This document shows, in pieces, positions 8,295 through 19,827 of a DNA stretch of 64,000 nucleotides. Source of the stretch: Burkholderiales bacterium (lineage in GTDB: Bacteria; Pseudomonadota; Gammaproteobacteria; Burkholderiales; SG8-41); NCBI GenBank assembly GCA_020854035.1, contig JADZGE010000058.1, positions 43,001 through 107,000 on the forward strand. The letters are read 5' to 3'. Made by a program: the position numbers and the translations under genes. A model generated the notes under the pieces. The model had not been told where the DNA came from. It was given only the letters and a program-made list of their open reading frames with translations, and made no database searches. Each line of letters begins with the position of its first letter. Position 1 is the stretch's first letter.

Positions 8295-9461
8295 GTGTAC
8301 GAGTTGACGCAGGAAGACCGGATGCTGAAGGATCTCGTCGCGAGGTTCGTGAACGACGAGTTGATGCCGCTGGAACAGAAGATACTCGCGCGCGACGCGG
8401 CCGGCGAAGGCCCGCTCAGCTTCGTGCGGGAGGAGCTGGAGCACCTCGACGCGCGCGCGAAGGAGCTCGGGCTGTGGGGACTCGACGCGCCCGCGGAGTT
8501 CGGCGGCTCCGACCTCCCGGTCACCTCCATGATCGGGGTGAACGAGGAACTCGGGCGCTGCAGCCTGATCTATCGCTTCCCGCCCGACTCGCCGAATCTC
8601 CACATGCTGATGAAGGTCTGCAGCGAGGAGCAGAAGGCCGAGTATCTCGCGCCCTACGCCCGCGGCGAGAAGCGCTCGGCGATCGCGATCTCGGAGCCGG
8701 GCGGTGGCGGCGACCCGGCCTCGATGCGGGCGCGCGCGCAGCGCGCGCGGGGAGGCTGGCTGATCAACGGCCGCAAGATCTGGGTGAGCGGGCTCGACCG
8801 CGCCGATTTCGTCATCGTCATGGCGGTAACCGACCCCGAGAAGCGCGCGCGCGGCGGGATCTCGGCCTTCCTCGTGGACAAGGGCACGCCGGGATTCACG
8901 ATCCTGCGCCGTATCCCGATGATCGGCGGGCGCACGACCTTCGAGCTCGCGTTCGACGATTGCTGGGTACCGGAATCGAAGCTGCTCGGCCAGGAAGGCA
9001 ATGGCTACGGCCCGATGCAGTTGCGGCTCTCCACGCGGCGCGTTCAGATCGGCGCGATCTGCGTCGGCCGCGCGAAGCGCGCGCTCGACATGCTGGTCGA
9101 ATGGGCGCCGCAGCGGAAAACCTTCGGGGTGCCGTTGTCCGAGCGCCAGGCGATACAGTGGTGGATGGCGGACGCCGCCACGAAGATACACGCTACCCGC
9201 CTCATGACCTACGACGCCGCGGAAAAGGTGACCCGCGGCGAGGAGGCCCGCACCGAGATCTCGATGCTGAAGGTGTTCGCCACCGAGATGGCGACCGAAA
9301 TCGTGGACCACGCGCAGCAGGCATTCGGCGCGATGGGCATGACGCGCGAGATGCCGTTCCACCTGATGGCGGCGCAGTTGCGAGTCATGCGCATCTACGA
9401 GGGGCCGACCGAAGTGCACCGGATGCTCGTCGCGCGGCACGTGCTGCAACGGCGATTCTGA
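8295..9461 (+). CDS. Acyl-CoA dehydrogenase
   Basis: 388 residues if read from the GTG at 8295, which sits behind GGGAGAC and gives VYELTQEDRMLKDLV, the normal N-terminal helix. The 21 extra residues in the track ORF are unlikely. The FAD-binding part shows AIAISEPGGGGDPASM, and the C-terminus has MRIYEGPTEVHRMLVAR, where the Glu of YEG is the usual catalytic base. The enzyme makes a 2,3-enoyl-CoA and passes electrons to electron-transfer flavoprotein. With the hydratase and SDR genes just upstream it completes a beta-oxidation-like set, apparently without a thiolase or CoA ligase in the window. Confidence 0.9.
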   Translation: MYELTQEDRMLKDLVARFVNDELMPLEQKILARDAAGEGPLSFVREELEHLDARAKELGLWGLDAPAEFGGSDLPVTSMIGVNEELGRCSLIYRFPPDSPNLHMLMKVCSEEQKAEYLAPYARGEKRSAIAISEPGGGGDPASMRARAQRARGGWLINGRKIWVSGLDRADFVIVMAVTDPEKRARGGISAFLVDKGTPGFTILRRIPMIGGRTTFELAFDDCWVPESKLLGQEGNGYGPMQLRLSTRRVQIGAICVGRAKRALDMLVEWAPQRKTFGVPLSERQAIQWWMADAATKIHATRLMTYDAAEKVTRGEEARTEISMLKVFATEMATEIVDHAQQAFGAMGMTREMPFHLMAAQLRVMRIYEGPTEVHRMLVARHVLQRRF

Positions 9462-9601
9462 TTCGCGCCTGCGTGCCGGACTCCGCCCGGGCGGCCGCGA
9501 TGCCGGAGCCGGCTCCGATGGTGATCGCCAAGGCCCGGACGCCCGCCCGGTTCATCCGCCTTCATCGGCATCCGAAGAAGGCGAAGCAAGTGCCATTCGG
9601 G

Positions 9602-10558
9602 TTACGCCCCGATTCTGCGCCGTGCCGCGTGGTACTCCGCTTCGAGCCGATCGACCAGCTCGGCGACGGCGGGAATGTCGTCGATATTGCCGACGCCCTG
9701 CCCCGCGCCCCAGATGTCTTTCCAGGTCGATGGCCGGTCTTCCCTCGTGAGGTAGCGCCCGGGCCCCTCGCCGGCCGGAAGTCGCGCCGGGTCGAGGCCC
9801 GCGTTGCGGATGCTCCCCGCGAGGTAGTTCCCGTGTACGCCCGAGAAGAAGGGCGTATAGACGATGTCGCCGGAGTTCGATGCCACGATCATCTGCTTGT
9901 AGCCCTCTTTCGCGAGCGACTCCCGCGTCGCGATGAAGCGCGTGCCGAGATAGGCGAGATCGCAGCCCATCGCTTCCGCCGCAAGCACGCCGGAGCCGTT
10001 CGTGATGGCGCCCGAGAGCACCAGCGGGCCCTCGAACATGCGCCGCAGCTCGTTCACGAGCGCGAACGGGTTGATCGTGCCGGCGTGTCCGCCCGCTCCA
10101 GCGCACACCGCAATGATGCCGTCGACGCCCGCTTCCAGCGCCTTCTCGGCGTGACGCACCTTGATGACGTCGTGCAGCACCATGCCGCCGTACTCGTGCA
10201 CGCGCGGCGCGATCGCCGCCGGCGCGGAGAGCGAAGTGATCACGATCGGCACCTCGTGCGCGAGGACCACCTCGAGGTCGGCGTCAAGGCGCGTGTTGGC
10301 CTTGTTGACGATCAGATTCACCGCGTAGGGCGCCGCCTTGCGTCCCGGCCGTTCCCGTTCGAACGCCGCGAGCTCGGTCTCGATGCGAGTGAGCCAGCGT
10401 TCGAGTTCGCCCTGCGGGCGCGCGTTCAGCGCGGGAAACGATCCGATGACGCCCGCCTTGCACTGCTCGATGACGAGCTCGGGGCCGCAGACGAGGAACA
10501 TGGGCGCGGCGAGCACCGGTATGCGCAGGCGGTCACGAATGCTGGATGGAATCGGCAT
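9602..10558 (-). CDS. Nitronate monooxygenase / 2-nitropropane dioxygenase-like flavoprotein
   Basis: 318 residues from the ATG at 10558 (MPIPSSIRDRLRIPVLAAPM); the longer track ORF adds shadow sequence. The fold is an FMN TIM barrel: an N-terminal strand RIPVLAAPMF, then VCAGAGGHAGTINPFAL, LSGAITNGSGVLAAEAMGCD and YLGTRFIATRES. AGGHAG is typical of nitronate monooxygenase and related FMN enzymes. Members oxidise alkyl nitronates or serve as enoyl reductases. It is convergent with the acyl-CoA dehydrogenase gene and downstream of a divergent SDR, so it may belong to the same organic-acid pathway. The exact reaction is not determined. Confidence 0.82.
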   Translation of the reverse strand: MPIPSSIRDRLRIPVLAAPMFLVCGPELVIEQCKAGVIGSFPALNARPQGELERWLTRIETELAAFERERPGRKAAPYAVNLIVNKANTRLDADLEVVLAHEVPIVITSLSAPAAIAPRVHEYGGMVLHDVIKVRHAEKALEAGVDGIIAVCAGAGGHAGTINPFALVNELRRMFEGPLVLSGAITNGSGVLAAEAMGCDLAYLGTRFIATRESLAKEGYKQMIVASNSGDIVYTPFFSGVHGNYLAGSIRNAGLDPARLPAGEGPGRYLTREDRPSTWKDIWGAGQGVGNIDDIPAVAELVDRLEAEYHAARRRIGA

Positions 10559-10647
10559 GGTCGTTGCGGTGAGATGACGGGGCCGGCCGCTCGCCCGGCA
10601 GCCGCCCGGTCCCGGCGGTGCGCCGGCGGGCGGGCGGCGTGCCGCGA

Positions 10648-11427
10648 TCAGTAGGTCCCGGGATAGGTTCCACCGTCGATGAGAAAATTCTGCCCCGTCA
10701 TGAACGCCGCCTGCGCGCTGCAGACATAGGCGCACAGATCACCGAACTCGGCCGGATCGCCGAAACGCCCCGCCGGTATCGCGCGGCTCCGCGCCTCCAG
10801 CAGCGCTTCGAGGCTCTGGCCGGCGGCTTGCGCGTTGACCGCCATGCGGGTCCTCAGGCGATCGGTCAGGAACTGCCCCGGCAGGATGTTGTTGATCGTC
10901 ACGTTGTGGCGCACCGTCTTGCGCGCGATCCCGGCCACGAAGCCGGTCAGCCCCGACCGGGCGGCGTTCGACAGGCCCAGTTCCTCGATCGGCGCCTTCA
11001 CGGAGTTCGACGTGATGTTGACGATGCGCCCGAACCCGCGCGCGATCATGCCGTCCACCGTCGCCTTGATCATCTCAATCGGCGCCAGCATGTTTGCGTC
11101 CACGGCCCGGATCCAGTCCTCGCGCGTCCAGTCGCGGAAATCCCCCGGCGGCGGCCCGCCCGCGTTGTTGACGAGGATGTCCGGTTCCGGGCATGCCGCG
11201 AGCGACGCCGCCCGCCCCTCGGGCGTCGCGATATCCGCCGCGACGGCCGTCACGCCGGCGCCCGTGGCGGCGCGGATCTCCGCGGCCGTGCGCTCGAGCG
11301 CTTCAAGCCCGCGCGCGACGATGGTGAGCCTCACGCCTTCCCGCGCGAGCGACATGGCGCAGCCCCTGCCGAGCCCCTTGCTCGCGGCGCAAACGAGCGC
11401 GCTCTTCCCCCTGATGCCGAGATCCAT
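10648..11427 (-). CDS. SDR-family oxidoreductase lacking the Tyr-x3-Lys motif
   Basis: 259 residues from the ATG at 11427 (MDLGIRGKSALVCAASKGLG); the 55 upstream residues in the track ORF are not SDR-like. The glycine loop ASKGLGRG, DILVNNAGG and the C-terminal AAFMTGQNFLIDGG are present. At the catalytic position the sequence reads LGLSNAARSGLTGF, so Tyr and Lys of the classical YxxxK are missing. SDRs with SNAAR at this position form a known divergent group whose reaction is unclear. It lies 89 nt upstream of the nitronate monooxygenase-like gene on the same strand and diverges from the Bug gene at 11519. Confidence 0.82.
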   Translation of the reverse strand: MDLGIRGKSALVCAASKGLGRGCAMSLAREGVRLTIVARGLEALERTAAEIRAATGAGVTAVAADIATPEGRAASLAACPEPDILVNNAGGPPPGDFRDWTREDWIRAVDANMLAPIEMIKATVDGMIARGFGRIVNITSNSVKAPIEELGLSNAARSGLTGFVAGIARKTVRHNVTINNILPGQFLTDRLRTRMAVNAQAAGQSLEALLEARSRAIPAGRFGDPAEFGDLCAYVCSAQAAFMTGQNFLIDGGTYPGTY

Positions 11428-11518
11428 CTCGATGTCCCGAGCGGCGTGGATGAACCCGTCCCCGAGCGGAACGGGAATGGTTCGATCGATGTTAGCATGA
11501 GCGTCACGGAGGATCCCG

Positions 11519-12502
11519 ATGCGGCATCCGTTCACTTCATGGACCGCCCACGGCCTGCTGTTCCTCGCCCTCGCGGGCGCGGCGGCGGCCACGGCTCACG
11601 CCCAGGGCTATCCCGCCAAGCCGGTGCGCATGATCGTGCCGTTCGCGCCGGGCGGGAACACCGACATCATCGCGCGGATCGTGGCGCCGGAGATGGCGAA
11701 GTCCCTCGGGCAGCAGATCGTGATCGAGAATCGCGGCGGCGCGGGCAGCTTGATCGGCACGGAAGCGGCCGCGAAGTCGCCCGCCGACGGCTACACGCTG
11801 CTCATGGTCTCGGCCGCGCACGTCATCAACCCGGCGATGGTGAAGAACCTGCCTTTCGACCCGGTGAAAAGCTTCGCGGCGATCTCCATGGTGGCCGACG
11901 TGCCGAGCGCGCTGGTGGTGCACCCATCGCTGCCGGTGACGACCGTCAAGCAGTTGATCGCGCTCGCGAGGGCGCGCCCCGGCGAACTGAATTACTCGAG
12001 CGCCGGCCGCGGCAGCATCGGCCACCTTTCCGCCGAACTGCTCGGTTCGATCGCGAAAATCAGGATGACCCACGTGCCCTACAAGGGCGCTGGCCCGGCG
12101 CTCGTGGACACCATGGCCGGTCACGTGCAACTCCTCCTGAGCAGCATGCCCGCCGTGATCGGGTTTTCGCGCGAGGGGAAACTCCGCATGATCGCCCAGG
12201 GCGGCGAGAAACGCTCCGCCGCCGCGAAGGACGTTCCGACCATGATCGAGTCGGGCGTGCCCGGATTCGTCGTGACCGCCGGGTTTGGTCTCTTCGCACC
12301 GGCCGGCACGCCGCGCCCGGCGATCGATCGCGTGCTCGCCGCGCTGAAGGCATCGCTCTCCGGCGCGGGGGTGCGCGAGCGCCTGTCCGGTCAGGGCGCC
12401 GAGCCCGTCGGGAGCACCCCGGAGGAATACGCCGCGTTCACCGCATCCGAGATCCGGAAGTGGGTGAAAGTCGCGCGCGGCGCCGGCATCCAGCCGGAGT
12501 GA
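11519..12502 (+). CDS. Bug/TctC-family periplasmic substrate-binding protein (2 of 9)
   Basis: 327 residues, ATG at 11519 behind GGAGGATCCC. The signal peptide runs through a long Ala-rich hydrophobic core and ends at AHAQ. Mature protein begins GYPAKPVRMIVPFAPGGNTD; HVPYKGAG is at mid-length and DVPTMIESGVPGF follows. The family fold is a two-lobed periplasmic binding protein. It is divergent from the SDR gene at 11427 and shares a short promoter region with it. The ligand is unknown; linkage to the SDR and nitronate monooxygenase-like genes suggests it is taken up for that pathway. Confidence 0.9.
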   Translation: MRHPFTSWTAHGLLFLALAGAAAATAHAQGYPAKPVRMIVPFAPGGNTDIIARIVAPEMAKSLGQQIVIENRGGAGSLIGTEAAAKSPADGYTLLMVSAAHVINPAMVKNLPFDPVKSFAAISMVADVPSALVVHPSLPVTTVKQLIALARARPGELNYSSAGRGSIGHLSAELLGSIAKIRMTHVPYKGAGPALVDTMAGHVQLLLSSMPAVIGFSREGKLRMIAQGGEKRSAAAKDVPTMIESGVPGFVVTAGFGLFAPAGTPRPAIDRVLAALKASLSGAGVRERLSGQGAEPVGSTPEEYAAFTASEIRKWVKVARGAGIQPE

Positions 12503-12526
12503 TCCGCGGCACGCCGCCTGGCACCG

Positions 12527-13135
12527 TCACCCGCGCCTCGCGTCCACCCCGTGGCGCGCGCGTTCGTCCCGGCCCGCCGGGTACGCGCTGAACGGCCCGT
12601 CGCGGTAGCGCCGCGACTGCACGTAGCCGAGCGCGCGCCGCAGCGTTTTCGGGTCCTTGTAGCCGTCGAGCCGCAGCGCGACGCCGGCCTCCATTCCCAG
12701 GAACACGATGGTCGGCGTGCCGCGCACCTTGAGATGGCGCGCCAGCGTCTGTTCGGTGTAGGTGGCCCCGTCGATCCATTTCGTCTCCTGCGCCCCGCGG
12801 ACGTTGACGGCGACGACGTCGAAATGCCGCTCCATGTATGCGCGAATCTCGCCCGAGGTGAAGCTCTCCCTCAGCATCTTCGCGCAGTACGGGCAGTCGT
12901 CGAGGTGCAGAAACACCATCACGTGCCGGCCGCGCTTGCGCGCGTCCGCGACCTCGTCGGGGAATTCGAGCAGGCTCGCCTTGAACCACGATGGCAGGGT
13001 GTAACTCTCGCCCTTCCCGGGCGCGCCCGGGCGAGCCTGCGCGAGTGGCGCGGGCGCAAACCCCAGGGCCGCCAGCGCGCCGAGCACCACCACCGCTCGC
13101 CGCGCGCCGTCCGCCCCGGTATCGCCGCTATTCAT
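12527..13135 (-). CDS. Exported thioredoxin-like protein (CPYC)
   Basis: 202 residues. The N-terminus has a hydrophobic segment (AVVVLGALAALGFAPA) followed by ALAQ-like residues, consistent with a signal peptide or anchor. A thioredoxin fold follows, with VMVFLHLDDCPYCAKMLRES; the redox pair is C81 and C84. The cis-Pro region is RGTPTIVFLGMEAG. The FLHLDDCPYC type resembles SoxW/thioredoxin-like periplasmic proteins. It starts 25 nt after the CmcJ/NvfI-like gene on the same strand and is convergent with the Bug gene, with only 24 nt between stops. A role in periplasmic thiol handling is inferred; the partner is unknown. Confidence 0.8.
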   Translation of the reverse strand: MNSGDTGADGARRAVVVLGALAALGFAPAPLAQARPGAPGKGESYTLPSWFKASLLEFPDEVADARKRGRHVMVFLHLDDCPYCAKMLRESFTSGEIRAYMERHFDVVAVNVRGAQETKWIDGATYTEQTLARHLKVRGTPTIVFLGMEAGVALRLDGYKDPKTLRRALGYVQSRRYRDGPFSAYPAGRDERARHGVDARRG

Positions 13136-13160
13136 GGCAAGCGCCGCGGCACGGCGGGCC

Positions 13161-13997
13161 TCATTCGAAGAACGCGAACGTCCGCGTCTCGATGCTCTCG
13201 CGCGGCGGCGCGTCCGCCGGCGTATCCGGGACGTCGAAGGCGCTGTGCGCGGTGAAGCGCGAGGGCTTCGCCGGGTCCGAATCGTATACCTTGAACACCA
13301 GCGCCTCGTCGCGCGTCATGCGCGGAAACCAGTACCACAGGTGCGCCGGGTCGTGCGCGATGTGGTAGACCTCGCCGGTGCGGTACCGATAGCGGCGCTC
13401 GACCAGGATGAATCCCTTGCGCGGGATGGAGCGCCCGTCGCAGATGCCGAGCGGGTCCGTCATCACCGGGCCGCGGATCGGCCGCCACACCTGGATGATC
13501 GCCCAGCGCTTGCGCAAGCGCCGTTCCGCCTCGGCGTCGCCGACGATCTCGCGCAGCCGCCGCGGGGCGGACGCCTCGGTGTAGTCGTTGTGCACCCCCT
13601 TGACCGTCGGGCGCGCCCCCACCGCCTTCTGCCCCTCCTCGTCGCTCACCCGCAGCGTGTGGTCGAAGACCACGACTTCGGACGCGCCGGAGCGCTGCCG
13701 GACGAGGGACTGCACCTCGGCGTCGTAGAGCCGCTTGCGCTCCCCCTCGTTCGTGAAGTCCACGACCTTCGTCGGGTGATCGACGAACACGAATCCGTGC
13801 GTATCGAGATCGAAGGTGTCGCGCAGCGGTCTCCCGTTCCGGACCGTCATCTCGTGCCGCCGGTACTGCGGCGGCACCGCCCGCGCCTCCATTTCCGGCC
13901 AGTCGATGTAGCGCACCGGCGGCACCCCGGTATCGACGACGTAGTTGAACCGGGCGCGTATCGTATCCGTTGCGGGTTTCCCGGCGAGTACCTGCAT
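13161..13997 (-). CDS. CmcJ/NvfI-family (Fe(II)/2-oxoglutarate-type) oxidoreductase
   Basis: 278 residues, ATG at 13997 behind GGGGGAGTG. The protein matches the CmcJ/NvfI (AsaB-like) group: RARFNYVVDTGVPPVRYIDWP at the N-terminus, VFVDHPTKVVDF, KGVHNDYTEASAPRR (His and Asp that would hold iron), IIQVWRPIRGPVMTDPLGIC and the late HIAHDPAHLWYWFPRMTRDE with another His. Members include fungal and bacterial hydroxylases, but many are untested. It is probably cytosolic. It is the first gene of a pair with the thioredoxin-like gene. The substrate is unknown. Confidence 0.78.
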   Translation of the reverse strand: MQVLAGKPATDTIRARFNYVVDTGVPPVRYIDWPEMEARAVPPQYRRHEMTVRNGRPLRDTFDLDTHGFVFVDHPTKVVDFTNEGERKRLYDAEVQSLVRQRSGASEVVVFDHTLRVSDEEGQKAVGARPTVKGVHNDYTEASAPRRLREIVGDAEAERRLRKRWAIIQVWRPIRGPVMTDPLGICDGRSIPRKGFILVERRYRYRTGEVYHIAHDPAHLWYWFPRMTRDEALVFKVYDSDPAKPSRFTAHSAFDVPDTPADAPPRESIETRTFAFFE

Positions 13998-14110
13998 GGC
14001 GCACTCCCCCGTCTGCGATTCCCCGCGCGATCATAACGCTTTTTGCGCGAACGGCGCGCGACTCGCCATCATCGGGCGTTTCACCGCCCGCGCCCGCGGA
14101 GCCCGCCGCC

Positions 14111-15364
14111 TCACCCCGCGAGGATCGCCGCGAGCGTGACAGCCACGACCGCGACGGCCCCGGCGGGCACGCCGTATCGCTCGAATCCCGCGACATCGTC
14201 CCCGACGATCACCTCGACCGGCACCTTCGTGAGCCTCAAGAGGTTGCCGGTCACCGAGTCCTGCACGAGGCGCGTGAGCGAGTTGCGCCGGGCGGTCCCG
14301 ACGACGATGTGATCCACGTCGAGGCGCTCGGCCGCCGCGTTGATCGCCTCCGCCTTCGGCCCGCGCTCCACGTGGCAGGTGTAGGGCACGCCCGCGCGGT
14401 CGAGCTCCAGCCGCGCGCCGCCGAGCGCCCGTCCGGCCTGCTCCTGATGGTAGTCGGCGAGATCGCCGCGGCTGAAGAAGCGCGCGACGTGCCGCGAGAG
14501 CGGCACCGTCACCGTGAGGAGATGCACCTCGAGCGGCGCGCCGGCCCTGAACTGTCCGGCCACGTGCCGCACCGCGCGCAGCGCGTTCACCGAGCCGTCC
14601 ACCGGTACCAGGACCTTCACCGCCTCGCCGCGGCGGCGTGCCGCCTCGGCAATGGCCGGGCTCCCCGGCTCCACGACATGCCGGACCACGCGCGCGCGGA
14701 GCGGCCGGTAGTTGAGGAAGAACCCGCCGCCGAGCACGCCGGAGAGGATCGTGGCGTAGGCGAGCCCCCGAATCCACCCGTGGCCCGCGATGGGTTCCCT
14801 GAGGAGCGGCTCGGAGAGCAGCATGGTCGCCGCGGTCCACGCGAGCACGCCCGCGCCGAGATAGATGATCGCGGGGAAGCGGTCGACCCAGGCGAGGATC
14901 AACTTGCTGCCCCAGATCACGATGGGGATGCTGATGAGGAGCCCCAGCACGACGAGGAGAAAGCTGCCGTGCGCCGCGCCCGCGACGGCGAGGACGTTGT
15001 CGAGGCCCATTACCGCGTCGGCGACGACGATGGTCTTCATCGCGCCCCAGAACGTCTGCGCGGCGGCGCTCTCGTGTCCCTCTCCTTCGTCCTGCACGAG
15101 GAGCCTCACCGCTATCCACACGAGGGCGAGCCCCCCGAGAGCGAGCAGCCCCGGGAGACGCAGGAGCCACACGACCACCAGCGTCATCGCGGTCCGGACC
15201 AGGATGGCGCCGAGGGTGCCCCAGACGATCGCGCGGTTACGCAGGCGCGCCGGCAGATTGCGCGCGGCAAGCGCGATCACGATCGCGTTGTCGCCCGCCA
15301 GCACGAGGTCGATGACGATGATCGCGGCCAGTGCCGCGAAGAAATCCGCAGAGAAGAACTCCAT
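14111..15364 (-). CDS. TerC-family membrane protein fused to a universal stress protein domain
   Basis: 417 residues from the ATG at 15364, with GGGAGGCGGG just upstream; the track ORF starts inside the riboswitch. Residues 1-205 form the TerC/Alx metal-transport domain with several helices and the conserved IIVIDLVLAGDNAIVIALAAR and VADAVMGLDNVLAVAGA acidic motifs. Residues ~230-395 form a UspA domain: VKVLVPVDGSVNALRAVRHV and IVVGTARRNSLTRLVQDSV (G-2x-G-like nucleotide loop variant). A C-terminal hydrophobic stretch follows (VPAGAVAVVAVTLAAILAG), so the USP domain is held at the inner membrane. TerC/Alx proteins export Mn2+. The upstream yybP-ykoY riboswitch supports control by manganese. 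Confidence 0.88.
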   Translation of the reverse strand: MEFFSADFFAALAAIIVIDLVLAGDNAIVIALAARNLPARLRNRAIVWGTLGAILVRTAMTLVVVWLLRLPGLLALGGLALVWIAVRLLVQDEGEGHESAAAQTFWGAMKTIVVADAVMGLDNVLAVAGAAHGSFLLVVLGLLISIPIVIWGSKLILAWVDRFPAIIYLGAGVLAWTAATMLLSEPLLREPIAGHGWIRGLAYATILSGVLGGGFFLNYRPLRARVVRHVVEPGSPAIAEAARRRGEAVKVLVPVDGSVNALRAVRHVAGQFRAGAPLEVHLLTVTVPLSRHVARFFSRGDLADYHQEQAGRALGGARLELDRAGVPYTCHVERGPKAEAINAAAERLDVDHIVVGTARRNSLTRLVQDSVTGNLLRLTKVPVEVIVGDDVAGFERYGVPAGAVAVVAVTLAAILAG

Positions 15365-15423
15365 GCCCGCCTCCCGTCCGTCCAGAGTTGACGACGACAC
15401 CTTCCGGACAGGGCTGGGCCGGG

Positions 15424-15558
15424 GTAGACCTTTGCCGCGCCGGCAAAGGTCTCGCTCGCAACCGTCGAGGCTGCCGGCGGGACCGGGGCATGCGCCCGGA
15501 TTGACGACCCCGCCGCTGGTCGCCGAGACGACCCTGGAGCTACTCCCCTTTGTAAGGG
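15424..15558 (-). promoter_or_regulatory. yybP-ykoY manganese riboswitch
   Basis: Read on the minus strand, the leader contains AAAGGGGAGTAGC, then GTCGTCAATCCGGGCGCATG, and GCGAGCGAGACCTTTGCC. These match the conserved loops and junction of the yybP-ykoY Mn2+ riboswitch. The 3' arm is an 11-bp perfect hairpin AGACCTTTGCC / GGCAAAGGTCT (15426-15452). It ends about 60 nt before the TerC-USP start codon, the expected target in proteobacteria. Whether it controls transcription or translation is not clear; no clean T-rich terminator follows. Confidence 0.88.
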
Positions 15559-15786
15559 TCCTGCTGCCCGCCACGGCCACCGCGAACGGCCACCGGAACG
15601 GACCGCGGCTTTCCGCCGCGCGCGAAAGTATAGGTCATGCGGCGGGTGTTCCGCAACGGGCAATTGCGGCTCCACGGGCGAGGCCGCGGCGGGCCGGACA
15701 TCGAATGGGCGGTAACCCGGGCCCGGATGCCGCGGATGAAACCGCGCGAAGCGGCGCTGCCAGGCGAAGCGCGCACCCCGGCACCT

Positions 15787-18320
<2,534 letters not shown>

Positions 18321-18333
<13 letters not shown>

Positions 18334-18652
18334 TTCCACTCCGCGATTTCGGCGCGGTCGGTGCCGTGCTCGAAAGCGTAGCCCAGGATGTCCAGGATCG
18401 CGTTCTTCATCCGTTCCTTGACGTGGGCGCCCGCCGAACGCAGCGCTTGTCGAACGCGCCCCCGCAGGCGTGCGAAAGCGAGTAGCCGAGTTCGCCGCCC
18501 TCGTGTATCGAGCCGGGCGTCTCCGGCGTCATGTGGCTGCCGATGTGCCCGGGGAAGGAGAACTGCCTGAAGAACTTGCGCAACCCCTCCTCGTCCTCGC
18601 TCTTGTCGGGGAGCGGTGCCGAGGTGACGAGGAGGTTGCGTTGCAGGGTCAT
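18321..18652 (-). pseudogene. Collapsed phosphoketolase gene (two internal deletions)
   Basis: The original start region appears intact: GGAGAGATC then ATG at 18652, reading [18 protein letters not shown]. It jumps to [15 protein letters not shown] and [20 protein letters not shown], which is the thiamine-diphosphate region around residue 110-165 of D-xylulose-5-P/fructose-6-P phosphoketolase. After AFD the frame changes and the sequence reads [12 protein letters not shown] and EIAEWKWPY, the family's C-terminus. About 90 residues are missing at the first junction and roughly 600 at the second, from a normal length near 790. The product cannot be an active phosphoketolase. Its position between transaldolase and glycogen phosphorylase genes suggests a former sugar-phosphate operon. 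Confidence 0.75.
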
Positions 18653-18708
18653 GATCTCTCCTGGGATGCGGTGCGAGCGCACATGACCGCCCGGCGCCGG
18701 TGGCCGCG

Positions 18709-19827
18709 CTACCCCGCCGGGTCCGCCCGTTCCACCGCCGCGAGCAGCGAATCGAAGGAGTGCGCGAAAAGCCGCACCCCGTCGGCAAGCAGCCCGTCCG
18801 TAATGTGCCCGAACGCCATGCCCGCGGCGGCGAGATCACGCATCAGCGCCTGCGCCGCCGGGACGTCCCCGGGCAGGGTCGGCCGCGCAACACCGTGGTC
18901 CCGGAATGCCTCCACGGTGGCCGCCGGCAAGGTGTTGACGGTGTCCGGACCGATCAGCTCCTCCACGTAGACTACGTCGCGGTAGGCCGGGTTCTTGGTG
19001 CTCGTGCTCGCCCAGAGGAGCCGCTGCGGCATCGCTCCGGCGCCGGCGAGGGCTTGCCAGCGCGGAGTCCGCGCGCACTCGCGGTAGATCGCGTAGGCAA
19101 GCCGCGCATTCGCGATCGCCGCGCGCCCGCGCAGCGCCGCGAGCCGGGCGCGGTCCCCGGGCGGCGCGGCGGCGACCAGCCGGTCGAGCCACCCGTCGAC
19201 GGCGGTATCGATGCGACTCACGAAGAAACTCGCGACGCCGGCTACTCCCGCGATGTCCGCCCCGGCCCCGCGCCCTCGCTCGAGACCGGCGAGATGCGCC
19301 CGCGCCGCAGCGCGGTAGCTGTCGAGGGAAAAGAGCAGCGTGACGTTGACGTTGAGGCCTTCGGCGATCAGCGTCTCGATCGCCGGCATGCCCTCGGGTG
19401 TGCCGGGCACCTTGATCATGAGGTTGGGCCGGGCAACCGCGCGCCAGAGTCGCCGCGCCTCCTCGATCGTGCCGCCGGTGTCGCGCGCGAGATGAGGCGA
19501 GACCTCCAGGCTCACGTAACCGTCGCGCCGCGCGGTCGCGTCGTAGACCGGCCGCAGCACGTCGGCCGTGGCGCGCACGTCCTCGATCGCCAGCGTCTCG
19601 CAGATCTGCCGCGGCGACAGGCCCCTGCCCCGAAGGTCGACGATGGCATCCCGGTACTCGCCCCCGCCCGTGATCGCCTTCTCGAAGATCGAGGGGTTGG
19701 AGGTGACGCCCTTGATGCCGTCCTCCGCAATCAGGCGCGCGAGCCCGCCGCCCGTGACGAGGCTCCTCTCGATGAAATCGAGCCACGGCGACTGGCCGTG
19801 TGCTTCGAGCTCGCGCAGCGGGTTCAC
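18709..19827 (-). CDS. tal: Transaldolase
   Basis: 372 residues from the GTG at 19827, which overlaps the stop of the upstream Cys-rich gene (GTGA). Family motifs: [15 protein letters not shown] near residue 40, and [15 protein letters not shown], whose Lys forms the Schiff base with the ketose. Later come [14 protein letters not shown] and [11 protein letters not shown]. The enzyme moves a dihydroxyacetone unit between sugar phosphates in the cytosol. Length and motifs match the TalB/Tal group used in the pentose phosphate pathway. It is followed after about 56 nt by the phosphoketolase remnant and then glgP, all on one strand. Confidence 0.93.
   Translation of the reverse strand: MNPLRELEAHGQSPWLDFIERSLVTGGGLARLIAEDGIKGVTSNPSIFEKAITGGGEYRDAIVDLRGRGLSPRQICETLAIEDVRATADVLRPVYDATARRDGYVSLEVSPHLARDTGGTIEEARRLWRAVARPNLMIKVPGTPEGMPAIETLIAEGLNVNVTLLFSLDSYRAAARAHLAGLERGRGAGADIAGVAGVASFFVSRIDTAVDGWLDRLVAAAPPGDRARLAALRGRAAIANARLAYAIYRECARTPRWQALAGAGAMPQRLLWASTSTKNPAYRDVVYVEELIGPDTVNTLPAATVEAFRDHGVARPTLPGDVPAAQALMRDLAAAGMAFGHITDGLLADGVRLFAHSFDSLLAAVERADPAG

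Noticed and set aside
9504-9517. Perfect palindrome CGGAGCCGGCTCCG between convergent genes
   Set aside because: No loop and no T tract, so not a terminator; GC-rich palindromes of this length are expected by chance here.
8252-10654. 800-residue plus-strand ORF
   Set aside because: Shadow of the acyl-CoA dehydrogenase and nitronate monooxygenase-like genes in another frame.
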